A DNA stretch of 37,669 nt, taken from NCBI GenBank assembly GCA_013349435.1, contig DUZQ01000027.1, forward strand, positions 1 through 37,669. Direction: 5' to 3'. Under the pieces are notes generated by a model that saw only the letters and a program-made list of their open reading frames with translations, ran no database searches and was not told the origin of the DNA. The position numbers and the translations under genes were made by a program. This DNA comes from Planctomycetota bacterium (GTDB lineage Bacteria; Planctomycetota; Phycisphaerae; Sedimentisphaerales; Anaerohalosphaeraceae). Within the stretch, counting starts at the first letter, position 1, and every line of letters begins with the position of its first letter. Positions 17,359 through 25,690 of this stretch are shown piece after piece.

Positions 17359-18918
17359 ATGATTGTGGATAAGAGTCCAGCTATTGAAAGCCGTAATGTA
17401 CGTCAATTAGAGACCCTGTACGGAATAAGCAACATTCTTGCAACAAGTGAAAGACAGCGTGAAATGCTTGCAGAGGTTCTTGACACACTGGACAGTGAGC
17501 TTGGGATGAAGAGGGGCACCATAACACTTCTGACTCCGGACGGCAATGAGAGTATGATTGAAGTGGCACACAATCTTCCCCAGGTAAACAGAAGCAAGAT
17601 AAGGTACAGGGCGGGAGAAGGAATAACCGGAAAGGTTATGAAAACCGGCAAACCTGTGATAGTACCAAAGATTTCCGAGGAGCCTTTATTTCTTAATAAA
17701 TCCGGAAGGCGGCAAGAAGAAGGAGAGATTAGTTTCGTTTGTGTTCCAATTTCTATCGGAAAAGAAATGATTGGAGCTATTTCTGTGGACCTCGATTTTA
17801 ATGAAGCCCAGCCTTTGGACCAGGACATGCGGGTCCTGAGCATTGTTGCAAGCATGATTGCAAAGGATGTCAAGGCAAGACGTGAAGTTGCTATTCGCAG
17901 GCGCCGGTTACAGGATGAGAATCTGCGTTTGAGACATGAACTGGAGGACCGTTTCCGCCCTGAGAATATTATAGGTAACTCGGGGGTAATGCGTGATGTA
18001 TATCGCCAGATTCATACCGTTGCGGCGGGCAACACCACTGTTCTTATAAGAGGAGAATCGGGCACGGGCAAGGAGCTTGTCGCCCATGCGATTCACTATT
18101 CAAGCCCGAGGGCCGATGGGCCTTTTGTGAAGATAAACTGTGCGGCGCTGAACGAGAACCTGCTCGAAAGTGAATTGTTCGGGCACGAAAAGGGGGCTTT
18201 CACCGGCGCCATACAGAGTCGCAAGGGCCGGCTGGAAGAGGCCAACGGCGGAACGCTGTTCCTTGACGAGATAGGGGACTTTTCGCCGACGGTACAGGTC
18301 AAGCTTCTTCGGGTATTGCAGGAGCGCCGTTTCGAGCGTGTCGGAAGCAATCGAACGCTTGATACAAGTGCGAGGATTATAGCTGCTACGAATCGCGACC
18401 TGGAAAAGAGTGTTGATAACGAGTCCTTTCGCCAGGACCTTTATTACAGAATAAACGTCTTTCCAATTTTTTTGCCGCCGCTGCGGGAACGCAAGGACGA
18501 CATTCTTTTGTTGGCCGACCACTTCGTGGAACAGTATGCAAGGAGGATGGGCAAGGATGTCCGCCGAATAAGTACCCCTGCAATCAATATGATGGTAGCT
18601 TATCATTGGCCGGGCAACGTCCGTGAACTGGAAAATTGCATCGAAAGGGCGGTGCTCTTAACAACTGACAATGTTATACACGGCCATCATCTGCCCCCGA
18701 CACTTCAAACATCCGACGCCTCCGATACAATCGGGACCGGCTCACTCGAAGAAAGGACGCGTTTATTTGAGCGCGACATAATCGTTGATGCCCTGAAACG
18801 TTCCGGAGGCAACCTTTCGGCTACAGCCCGCGACCTCGGTACAACCCCCAGAATCATCAGGTACAAAGTCAAAAACCTGGCGATTGACTACAGGCGATAC
18901 CGCAGGAACCGAATATAG
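17359..18918 (+). CDS. NifA-like sigma-54-dependent activator (GAF-AAA+-HTH)
   Basis: 519 residues. An N-terminal GAF domain (about 20-175) should sense a small ligand or PII. The AAA+ domain has Walker A GESGTGKE (232-239), the sigma-54 contact loop GAFTGAI (279-285), GGTLFLDEIGDF as Walker B, and the arginine-finger region. The C-terminal Fis-type helix-turn-helix reads ALKRSGGNLSATARDLGTTP, closely like NifA. The CxxxxC motif found between domains of oxygen-sensitive NifA is missing. It faces the ammonium-assimilation cluster, whose promoter is of the sigma-54 type, so it is the obvious activator; no nif structural genes are in view. An NtrC is unlikely since there is no receiver domain. 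Confidence 0.9.
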   Translation: MIVDKSPAIESRNVRQLETLYGISNILATSERQREMLAEVLDTLDSELGMKRGTITLLTPDGNESMIEVAHNLPQVNRSKIRYRAGEGITGKVMKTGKPVIVPKISEEPLFLNKSGRRQEEGEISFVCVPISIGKEMIGAISVDLDFNEAQPLDQDMRVLSIVASMIAKDVKARREVAIRRRRLQDENLRLRHELEDRFRPENIIGNSGVMRDVYRQIHTVAAGNTTVLIRGESGTGKELVAHAIHYSSPRADGPFVKINCAALNENLLESELFGHEKGAFTGAIQSRKGRLEEANGGTLFLDEIGDFSPTVQVKLLRVLQERRFERVGSNRTLDTSARIIAATNRDLEKSVDNESFRQDLYYRINVFPIFLPPLRERKDDILLLADHFVEQYARRMGKDVRRISTPAINMMVAYHWPGNVRELENCIERAVLLTTDNVIHGHHLPPTLQTSDASDTIGTGSLEERTRLFERDIIVDALKRSGGNLSATARDLGTTPRIIRYKVKNLAIDYRRYRRNRI

Positions 18919-18947
18919 ACAGAGGACAGAAGACAGAAAAGAATTGA

Positions 18948-19010
18948 GACAGTTACTTGTTTTTGTTTATAATTCGCCGAAAAACAAGCAAGTTTAAATA
19001 GGTGACTGTC
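18948..19010. repeat. REP-like imperfect hairpin ending GGTGACTGTCCC
   Basis: GACAGTTAC (18948-18956) pairs with GTGACTGTC (19002-19010), and CTTGTTTTT (18956-18964) with AAAAACAAG (18980-18988), giving a long hairpin. The phrase GGTGACTGTCCC is a common dispersed repeat near REP-associated transposases in other genomes; no such transposase is seen here. A second small hairpin CCCCCTAAGGGGG is at 19043-19055. Otherwise 18919-19178 holds no gene. Confidence 0.45.
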
Positions 19011-19178
19011 CCAAGATCTAAAATCTGAAATCAGTTGACTTTCCCCCTAAGGGGGCTTATTTTACATGAAATCTGGCTTTAAATATGATGAGTGTAATTA
19101 GTGATTGGTTTTCTGCCTAACACCGAACCAGCAATATCATTATGCATGTGTTGGGTGTCTCCGTTAGCTAAAGGATAA

Positions 19179-19199
19179 ATATTATTAAGGTAATAATAT
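19179..19199. promoter_or_regulatory. Palindrome over the ribosome site and start of the TA pair
   Basis: ATATTATT (19179-19186) and AATAATAT (19192-19199) form a perfect inverted repeat around AAGGT, which is the ribosome site of the downstream gene. An XRE-type protein encoded by that gene could bind it and repress its own operon. Confidence 0.5.
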
Positions 19200-20382
19200 G
19201 AGCGAATACATCCCTGTTAATCCTGATATGCTTCGCTGGGCCAGAGAGACCGCCGGTTTTGGTATAGATGATGTTGTCGTTAAACTTAAACGGAAAAGGG
19301 TAACCGCCGAAACCGTTGCATCTTGGGAAAAAGGCGAGGACAGCCCGACATATGTGCAGTTGGAACGGCTTGCTTATAAGATATATAAGCGCCCTTTGGC
19401 GCTGTTCTTTTTTCCTGAGCCGCCTGAAGAGGAAACTCCTGCAGAGTCTTTTCGGACATTGCCTCAAGAAGAGATTAATTTTCTACAGCCGAGATTGCTC
19501 TATCTGGTGCGTCAGGCAAAGGTAATGCAAGAGAATCTTAGAGAGTTGTTTGAAGGAGTCAATCCTGCAAAAAAACAAGTATGTTCTGACATTGAGATAC
19601 ATGACTCGGCTGTAATCTCAGATGTGGCTAAAGCGGTTCGGAACTACTTAGGAATTGGTTTGGGTGAACAGTATGCATTAACAACGAATGAGAAAGCATT
19701 GAAATATTGGAGAGAGGTGCTGGAGAAACATGGAGTCTTTATATTTAAGGATGCTTTCAGGGACGAAGAATGTTCTGGGTTCTGTCTATATGACAATGTG
19801 TTTCCCATAATCTATATCAATAACAGCCAGGCAAAGATACGTCAGATATTCACGCTATTTCATGAACTAGCTCATCTTCTTTTCAAAACAGGCGGTATAG
19901 ATTTAAGACAGAATGATTTTATCCAGAAAATGAGAGGACCCAACAGACGAATAGAAGTGTTTTGTAATAGATTTGCAGGCGAATTTCTTGTACCTACCGA
20001 GGATTTCAAGCCTCGAATACGTGGTCAAACAATAAACGATAATCTCCTGACAAGACTTGCCAAAAAATATAGTGTTAGCCGAGAGGTTATCCTAAGAAAG
20101 TGCCTTAATATTAGATATATCAATCAGGCGTTTTATGAAGCAAGAGTAAAAGAGTGGAACGAGGAAAGATTAGCGCGTGAAAGTTCTGCTTCAGATAAAG
20201 GGCATCCAACATACTATGATGTAAAAAGAGCATATCTAGGGGCTTATTATATTGAAGCTGCTTTTGGTAAATATTATAAAGGTGCTATATCAAAACTACA
20301 ACTTGCCGACTACCTTGGCATGAAAGAAGGACATGTGAGGACATTCGAGGGTTATGTCCTTCATGGAGGGGCGAAGGAATGA
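19198..20382 (+). CDS. XRE-ImmA/IrrE family protein (antitoxin candidate)
   Basis: 394 residues. Residues 1-75 form a helix-turn-helix of the XRE type (MLRWARETAGFGIDDVVVKL...PTYVQLERLAYKI) leading into the LALFFFPEPPEEE linker usual in this family. The middle is a zinc peptidase domain: FTLFHELAHLLF with HELAH at 222-226, and NRFAGEFLVP supplying the third ligand. It is probably a DNA-binding antitoxin that is also a protease. It overlaps the next gene by 4 bases (ATGA). This pairing of ImmA/IrrE with DUF4411 is a known predicted type II toxin-antitoxin arrangement. The module looks richer in A+T than its neighbours, which hints at transfer. Confidence 0.85.
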   Translation: MSEYIPVNPDMLRWARETAGFGIDDVVVKLKRKRVTAETVASWEKGEDSPTYVQLERLAYKIYKRPLALFFFPEPPEEETPAESFRTLPQEEINFLQPRLLYLVRQAKVMQENLRELFEGVNPAKKQVCSDIEIHDSAVISDVAKAVRNYLGIGLGEQYALTTNEKALKYWREVLEKHGVFIFKDAFRDEECSGFCLYDNVFPIIYINNSQAKIRQIFTLFHELAHLLFKTGGIDLRQNDFIQKMRGPNRRIEVFCNRFAGEFLVPTEDFKPRIRGQTINDNLLTRLAKKYSVSREVILRKCLNIRYINQAFYEARVKEWNEERLARESSASDKGHPTYYDVKRAYLGAYYIEAAFGKYYKGAISKLQLADYLGMKEGHVRTFEGYVLHGGAKE

Positions 20383-20849
20383 AATATATTTTTGACAGCG
20401 ATTCTCTTATTAACCTATTCAGACATTATTACTCGGGAAGGTTCCCTACACTGTGGAAAAAGTTTGACGCTTTGGTTTCTGAAGAAAAGTTTTTATCAGT
20501 TAGGGAAGTTTTTAACGAGATTGGATCATCTGAAGATTCGCTGGCGAATTGGGCAAGAGATAAGAAAAACATATTATTCTTGGAGTCGACAGCAGAAGAG
20601 CTTGGATTTGTAAGTGAGATTTTCAAAGTGAGGCATTTTCAGGCGATGATTCGTAAGCAGGAAAGACTCAAGGGAAAACCAGTTGCTGATCCATTTGTTA
20701 TTGCTAGGGCAAAAGTTTCTGACGCTTGTGTTGTAACTGAAGAGAAAAACAAAGAAAACGCTTCAAATATACCCAATGTATGCGATCATTTTGGGATACC
20801 ATGCACTAACCTTGAAGGTTTTATGGAAAAAGAAAACTGGACCTTTTGA
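20379..20849 (+). CDS. DUF4411 PIN-like protein (toxin candidate)
   Basis: 156 residues. It matches the DUF4411 family of PIN-like nucleases. Acidic residues sit where a PIN active site needs them: KYIFDSDSLINLFR at the N-terminus, SVREVFNEI in the middle, VADPFVIARAK, and VVTEEKNKEN late in the chain, followed by the family-like IPNVCDHFGIPC. It would act as a ribonuclease toxin held in check by the upstream XRE-ImmA protein, with which it shares an ATGA overlap and hence coupled translation. The activity is predicted from family, not shown. Confidence 0.82.
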   Translation: MKYIFDSDSLINLFRHYYSGRFPTLWKKFDALVSEEKFLSVREVFNEIGSSEDSLANWARDKKNILFLESTAEELGFVSEIFKVRHFQAMIRKQERLKGKPVADPFVIARAKVSDACVVTEEKNKENASNIPNVCDHFGIPCTNLEGFMEKENWTF

Positions 20850-20964
20850 AAGCCATGGATAGGAAGATTGAAGAGAATTGAACGTATCCGGTGTAATGGT
20901 TCAGCATGAACTGGGCAAACCCACTTTACTGTAAAGCATATCCTCAACGGTATATAAGGTGGCT

Positions 20965-21318
20965 ATGAAGAAGATGCATATTGATTCGTATCAATTCGGG
21001 AAGATTGTTATTGACGGGGTGAGCTATAACAGCGACATCACAATCCTTGCAGGTTCCGTCCAATCCAACTGGTGGAGAAAGCAGGGCCATTCGCTGGCAA
21101 TCGAAGACTTGACATCTGTCATCGAGGCCGGGCCCTCGGTCCTGGTCGCAGGCTGTGGGGCGTCGGGGCTGATGAAGGTGCCTGAAGAGACCAGGGAATT
21201 TTTAGCGGACAACGGCATCGAACTGGAAACGTCGGATACACACCGGGCTGTGCACAGGTTCAATGAGTTATCGGAGGCTGGAGCAGATGTCGCCGCGGCA
21301 ATGCACCTTACCTGCTAA
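20965..21318 (+). CDS. Mth938-like domain protein
   Basis: 117 residues covering a single Mth938/DUF498 domain, as in archaeal MTH938 and mitochondrial NDUFAF3. Typical blocks are IDSYQFGKIVIDGVSYNSD, NWWRKQGHSL, VLVAGCGASGLMKVPEE and DTHRAVHRFNEL...VAAAMHLTC. In mitochondria the relative helps assemble complex I; the bacterial role is not established. The start at 20965 is favoured over a GTG at 20959, since AAGG lies five bases before it. It stands alone after the toxin-antitoxin pair. Confidence 0.85.
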   Translation: MKKMHIDSYQFGKIVIDGVSYNSDITILAGSVQSNWWRKQGHSLAIEDLTSVIEAGPSVLVAGCGASGLMKVPEETREFLADNGIELETSDTHRAVHRFNELSEAGADVAAAMHLTC

Positions 21319-21522
21319 AGGGACCATCAGATTTTTAGCTTTGCAGTTGGAATCCCCGAGTGTAAGGGAGGGATAATTGAGCTTAAGGTTTGGAGTTGCT
21401 TTACACCGCCAAGCTGAAGCCTGGCAGTGCGGGGGTGTAAATGCTCCTCAGACAGAAGCCTGCCGGCGCAAGCCGGCGAACGGTGGACAGAAGACAGAGT
21501 TCGGAGGCCGGTATGATAAAAC

Positions 21523-21588
21523 GAGATTCTTCGTCCGGCGTATTTCGATGCTGTTGTGCATCGGGATATACGACGGACTCAGAATGAC
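21523..21588. repeat. Dispersed repeat GAGATTCTTC...CAGAATGAC, copy 3
   Basis: GAGATTCTTC (21523-21532) and CAGAATGAC (21580-21588), as at 546 and 6663 but with a longer middle. The preceding string GGACAGAAGACAGA (21485-21498) also occurs at 18924-18937. No gene is seen in 21319-21590. Confidence 0.45.
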
Positions 21589-21590
21589 AA

Positions 21591-21623
21591 CAAAAAACGG
21601 TCAGTTTGATTGTTTGAACCGTT
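21591..21623 (-). terminator. Terminator of the Hsp70 operon
   Basis: On the minus strand AACGGT and ACCGTT (21618-21623 and 21596-21601) form a stem followed by TTTTT, right at the stop codon of the last operon gene. Confidence 0.5.
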
Positions 21624-22819
21624 CAGACGGTGCATGTTTTTTCGGCGTATTCGGCCCGAACCTCTGCGATTATCGCGAGCATCCGGCCGGCCTGTGCACG
21701 GGTTGCCTGGTCCGGGTGGGTTACTCTGGCGTTCCACTTGCGATATTCACGGCTCAGCTTTCTGCGAATCTGTTCCAAGCTCATCTGGTCTGTTATGCCT
21801 AAAATAAACCGGACGTCTTGTTTTTCGTAAATATCAAGCGGCAGAATCTTTTGCACCATCGCAAGGAATTTGTCCTGGTCAAGGCCAAGCGAGTTGGCAA
21901 GTCCGCTAAGAAAGACGATCTGGTCCTGATTTATGCTTCCGGTCGCTGCGGCTGTTTGCAGACAGAGTTCCATCGCCTCGTAACGTTCGATTATTGTAGC
22001 GGTTTCGGCCATCTCCCGGCATACAGCGTCAATGTCGGGCTGTTTTTTCGGCCCGCAGGCTCCAAACGAATCCTGTAATGATTTTTCAAGTTCTCTGCAC
22101 CTTTGCGCCTGCTCATCTTTGCTCGTCAAAAGCCTGATTCTTGCACTTATCCAGTCGATGATAACCGCGGTTGCCGATTCATTTACCCGTCCCGCCTGCC
22201 GACAGAGCACTCCTGCCAGCCGGGCTGTCAGAATTTCGCTTCGATTTTGGTTTTCTTTTGCATCTATGTAACCGGCCTTGTTGTTTTGATAGTCGATTGT
22301 CGCCACGCTGCAGGCCAGTTGTTGGTCCTGGGCGACGGATATTACTGATGTAACAAATTTCAGCGTTCTTTTACCTTTTCGGGGAAATCGCAGAAAATTC
22401 GCTCGGATTTGTGCAATCGTCGTCCAGTTTGAAAGGATGGTTTGGCGGTTTGGAAGCTTGCCTATATGCGACTGGAAACAGAAGGCGGGTGAATCTTCCA
22501 TCTGAAATTGCCTGACCGTACTAAGTACGGGTTTTGGCTCACTTAAATCTTCGGCAACGTCTGCAATCAGGACCTGAACGTAAACCTCGCACTCGTCCGA
22601 AGGTGCGGAAACGAGGCCCCGAATTTTGACTTCAAAGACAACAGCCTCCTCACTAAGGTCATCGGTCCCTGTCAACTCAACCCGGCAATGAAGGTTACTT
22701 GCTCTTTGTGACTGGTGGGCGGGTATGTCCTGTTTGTTTGTTATAAATCGGGGCATCCACGGCTGGACCCAGCCAAGCCAAACGAGCAAAATGAGTAGTA
22801 TAAGTATAACTTCGAGCAT
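21623..22819 (-). CDS. Membrane-anchored DjlA-like J-domain protein
   Basis: 398 residues. Residues 2-20 are a membrane anchor (LEVILILLILLVWLGW) followed by positive charges, so the body should face the cytoplasm. Residues about 45-200 look beta-rich and are not recognised. Residues about 200-330 are helical and resemble a TerB-like region. The last 50 residues form a J domain: LSREYRKWNARVTHPDQATR, with the HPD motif at 368-370 between two helices. The order anchor, TerB-like region, C-terminal J domain is that of DjlA, though DjlA lacks the beta-rich insert. It is the third gene of an operon with Hsp70 (21 bases upstream) and a GrpE-like protein, so it should stimulate that Hsp70's ATPase at the membrane. 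Confidence 0.75.
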   Translation of the reverse strand: MLEVILILLILLVWLGWVQPWMPRFITNKQDIPAHQSQRASNLHCRVELTGTDDLSEEAVVFEVKIRGLVSAPSDECEVYVQVLIADVAEDLSEPKPVLSTVRQFQMEDSPAFCFQSHIGKLPNRQTILSNWTTIAQIRANFLRFPRKGKRTLKFVTSVISVAQDQQLACSVATIDYQNNKAGYIDAKENQNRSEILTARLAGVLCRQAGRVNESATAVIIDWISARIRLLTSKDEQAQRCRELEKSLQDSFGACGPKKQPDIDAVCREMAETATIIERYEAMELCLQTAAATGSINQDQIVFLSGLANSLGLDQDKFLAMVQKILPLDIYEKQDVRFILGITDQMSLEQIRRKLSREYRKWNARVTHPDQATRAQAGRMLAIIAEVRAEYAEKTCTV

Positions 22820-22840
22820 ATACCTACCCCGGTGTTAATA

Positions 22841-24391
22841 TCATTCCACTTTGAAGCCTGCAAGTTCCTGTGCCTTGCCTTCGACATCAGCCCGGGTCAG
22901 TTTGTCGTTTTCGCCGACGCAGAAGTCAACTTCAAGCTTATTGCCGGATTCTTCGTCCTCGAATCTGCAGTGCATTCGCTGGTTCGTGTCGTAGCTGTAG
23001 GTAACCTTAATTGGTCGGCCTGCGGGCCGGTCTGCGGGCAACTCGAATACCTCCGTCGCAATTTTGTTTATGTAATCGGGGTCTGTGTCCTCGCCCTGGG
23101 TTATCGTAACCTCCAGCTCCGTTTGGCCGTCGGCCATTGTGTAAAACCGCTGCGACTGTTCACAAGGAAGCGGGGTGTTCTTTGGCAGAATAATTTTGTT
23201 TTCAATAACATACTGACCGGTTTGGCTGTCCTTTGGAGCACATATTGTCCCGTAACTGTGGTTACAAACATCCTTGAGCTTGATGTCTTTTAGACCCCCG
23301 GAAATCCCGGCAGAAACCTTGTCCGGCTCATCATTGAGTTTTGTCAGGCCCGCCTGTATCGCCGCGCCCAGCGCGACACACTCATCGACGTTTACCGCTA
23401 TCTCGGGCGCAAAATCAAACTTTTGCTCGAGCCTTTTCTGGACTAAGGGCATGCGCGTGCTGCCGCCTGCAAGGATAACCTTGTTAACGTCTGACGCTTT
23501 GCAACCGGCTTCTTCGAGTATTACTTCTACAAGCATATCGGTTCTGGTTATAAGCGGCTCAACAGCCTGTTCAAACTGCTGCCGGCTGATCTCGAACCTC
23601 ATGCTCCCCGCCTGTCCGTAAAGCATCTTTTTTGCTGTATCCCGTCTCGAAAGCGTTTTTTTAACGTCTTCGGCCTCGTCTTCATATTTCGCACCCTCCT
23701 CCCGGCAGCTAATCAATTCCGAATCGTAGTTGCCGCGGTAAGCCTGCTCAAACATTTCCAGTATCTTCTTGTCAAAGTCGATACCACCCAGTGCGTGGTC
23801 ACCCTGCGAGCATATAATCCGGATGTTCTTTTCTTTAACGTCCAGCAGGGTAACGTCAAAGGTACCGCCGCCGAGGTCGTACACAAGAACTCTGCCGGAA
23901 ACATCGTGTGTTGTTGCGTAATACAAAGCCGCTGCGACCGGCTCATTTACAATCCCTATCACATTAAGACCCGCCAGGGAGCCGGCGTCCATCGTGGCTT
24001 TTCGTCGAGCCTCGTCGAAGTGAGCCGGAACGGAAATAACAACGTCCGTAATTTCACCGTTTTCGATGCCGGCGTCCTGTTTGAGCTTCTTCAATATGAG
24101 GCTTGACAGTTCCCGGGGTGTCCACTCTTTGCCGTCTATGTTCACACGGTAATCCGGTTCACCGATATGGCGTTTAATCCAGCGAACCGAGCGGTCCGGA
24201 TTCAGATGTCGTGAATTTACCGCTTCGATACCGACTCGAATTATACTGCTGTCGGCATCATCGAAATAAATCGCAGAAGGTGTAATTCTTTCACCTTCGG
24301 CATTCGGCACTATTTCGGCTTTACCGATGTCATTGAGTACGGCAACTGCCGAAAAGGTCGTCCCAAGATCAATACCAGCTAAGTTACTCAT
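22841..24391 (-). CDS. Hsp70-family chaperone lacking the lid
   Basis: About 516 residues, versus roughly 610-640 in DnaK. The ATPase domain is complete: GIDLGTTFSAVAV at the start, DLGGGT at 172-177, the adenosine motif LAGGSTRMP at 307-315, plus ISVPAHF and NEPVAAALYY. The linker, near DIKLKDV, departs from the DnaK consensus DVLLLDV. A beta-type substrate domain follows (about 380-500), and the chain ends there, so the helical lid and its flexible tail are missing. The start at 24391 is chosen over a GTG at 24400 because GAGGTGA then serves as its ribosome site. It lies 29 bases after the GrpE-like gene. It is probably a specialised chaperone, not the housekeeping DnaK. Confidence 0.9.
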   Translation of the reverse strand: MSNLAGIDLGTTFSAVAVLNDIGKAEIVPNAEGERITPSAIYFDDADSSIIRVGIEAVNSRHLNPDRSVRWIKRHIGEPDYRVNIDGKEWTPRELSSLILKKLKQDAGIENGEITDVVISVPAHFDEARRKATMDAGSLAGLNVIGIVNEPVAAALYYATTHDVSGRVLVYDLGGGTFDVTLLDVKEKNIRIICSQGDHALGGIDFDKKILEMFEQAYRGNYDSELISCREEGAKYEDEAEDVKKTLSRRDTAKKMLYGQAGSMRFEISRQQFEQAVEPLITRTDMLVEVILEEAGCKASDVNKVILAGGSTRMPLVQKRLEQKFDFAPEIAVNVDECVALGAAIQAGLTKLNDEPDKVSAGISGGLKDIKLKDVCNHSYGTICAPKDSQTGQYVIENKIILPKNTPLPCEQSQRFYTMADGQTELEVTITQGEDTDPDYINKIATEVFELPADRPAGRPIKVTYSYDTNQRMHCRFEDEESGNKLEVDFCVGENDKLTRADVEGKAQELAGFKVE

Positions 24392-24420
24392 TTTCGTCAC
24401 CTCGTAAATTAAATACGAGC

Positions 24421-25605
24421 TTAAAGATATAGTTTTACCTGTGCCGCCCTGACTATTCTTACCTCGTTATCATTTAGAACGTAATGGTAGCCCGGCCTGA
24501 CTACCTTCGCAATCTTGCCTGACAGGTGGTCGGCCTTATTGCAACGCTGCCTTTCATGAACCGCTTCAGCGGCCTTCTCAAGGCCCCTGTAATCCGCATT
24601 GATTTGGGGCTCGAACTGCTCTACTCCGCTGGATTCAAGGGCGAATAACAGTTCGTCTCTGACGTCCTCAAGATGCTGTGTTTCCTCTCCTGCCCCGGCC
24701 AGTTTTCTGATACGCTCCTCAAGATTGTCAATGCAGCGGATAATACGAAAACAGAATCGCTTGACGATAGTCCAGTCATAACCTTCCTGCAGTTGCCTGA
24801 CTCTGTCCTGTTGCTGACTCGCAAATTCGCGAATGGCCGAGACCTCCTGCGTAAGTTCGTCCAGCGTGTTTGCAACAGGTTCGGTTGACATAAGTACTGA
24901 GGATGCAAGTTGCCCGCCGACCTTGCCGAAATTTTGGGCCTGCCGGCCGAGCGAGTCCTTCAGCCCCAGTGAATCGGCAAGGTCTTGCCCCTGACGCCGG
25001 CCCAAATAATTCCTTTTGCTGTCCGGTTCGGCTTTTTCGGGTGGGCGTTGTTGACTTGGCCTCGGCTTATTCTCGGCGGCGTCAGGCTGCTTAGGCGAAA
25101 TAACCACTGCCTGGTTATTGCCGGAGTTCTTTTCGGGCGGCTCAGCCCTTGCCTCCGACGACCGACCAAGCCCGGCAAACGGAGCTGCGATTATGTGCTC
25201 ACCCCGATACGTAAGGCCGGTAACAAGACCTGCCAAAATACTTATGACCGATGCGGCGAGAAAACAGTTGGTCAGCATCATTTTGTTGCTGTATTTCTTG
25301 ACTTCCCGGCGCCAGTTGTCACCATAAAGAACATCTGCAAAAATCGGTGCCGATTTATTGCCGCGGGCCAGGTCCTCCAGGTCCGCTTTCAACCGGAGTT
25401 GCTGCTCCTGTCTTAACTGTTCCTTCGTTTTTAGCCCGACCTGGTCATCATACAGGTTGAAGTAATCCGGTGAAAGTTTACCGGCTTGTAGCTTGTAGCG
25501 GGCTGTTTGGCGCTGTTGGTGTATTTTAGGCAGAAGCGCCATTACAAGTCCTGCTACTCCGACCAACATAAGGGCCGATGAACGTATGACCCATTTTCTA
25601 TCCAT
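24421..25605 (-). CDS. Membrane-anchored GrpE-like protein
   Basis: 394 residues. Membrane segments are near 8-26 and 109-132, with a charged, coiled-coil-prone loop between. A proline-rich linker (150-200) and a helical stretch (240-275) lead into a GrpE-like C-terminus (about 275-394). That part carries RCIDNLEERIRKL, ALESSGVEQFEPQ and RPGYHYVLNDNEVRIVRAA, which parallel the GrpE blocks LDNLERAL, LEK.GVE.I.P and GY.L..RVLRPA.V. Normal GrpE is about 200 residues and soluble. It is the first gene of the operon with Hsp70 and a J protein, so the natural reading is a membrane-bound nucleotide exchange factor. The similarity is by eye and needs a profile search. Confidence 0.65.
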   Translation of the reverse strand: MDRKWVIRSSALMLVGVAGLVMALLPKIHQQRQTARYKLQAGKLSPDYFNLYDDQVGLKTKEQLRQEQQLRLKADLEDLARGNKSAPIFADVLYGDNWRREVKKYSNKMMLTNCFLAASVISILAGLVTGLTYRGEHIIAAPFAGLGRSSEARAEPPEKNSGNNQAVVISPKQPDAAENKPRPSQQRPPEKAEPDSKRNYLGRRQGQDLADSLGLKDSLGRQAQNFGKVGGQLASSVLMSTEPVANTLDELTQEVSAIREFASQQQDRVRQLQEGYDWTIVKRFCFRIIRCIDNLEERIRKLAGAGEETQHLEDVRDELLFALESSGVEQFEPQINADYRGLEKAAEAVHERQRCNKADHLSGKIAKVVRPGYHYVLNDNEVRIVRAAQVKLYL

Positions 25606-25661
25606 GGTTTCAAATCTTGAAATAACTGTGCCGCCTTTTTAGGAGTAAACCTGCTAATTAA

Positions 25662-25690
25662 AATATAAGTAACGAAAATCGACCGGTCAA
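25662..25690 (-). promoter_or_regulatory. Sigma-70-type promoter of the Hsp70 operon
   Basis: On the minus strand TTGACC, 17 bases, TATATT: one mismatch to consensus in each hexamer. It lies about 57 bases before the GrpE-like start. No CIRCE element or heat-shock sigma site was seen. The remainder, 25691-26098, holds no recognised gene. Confidence 0.6.
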
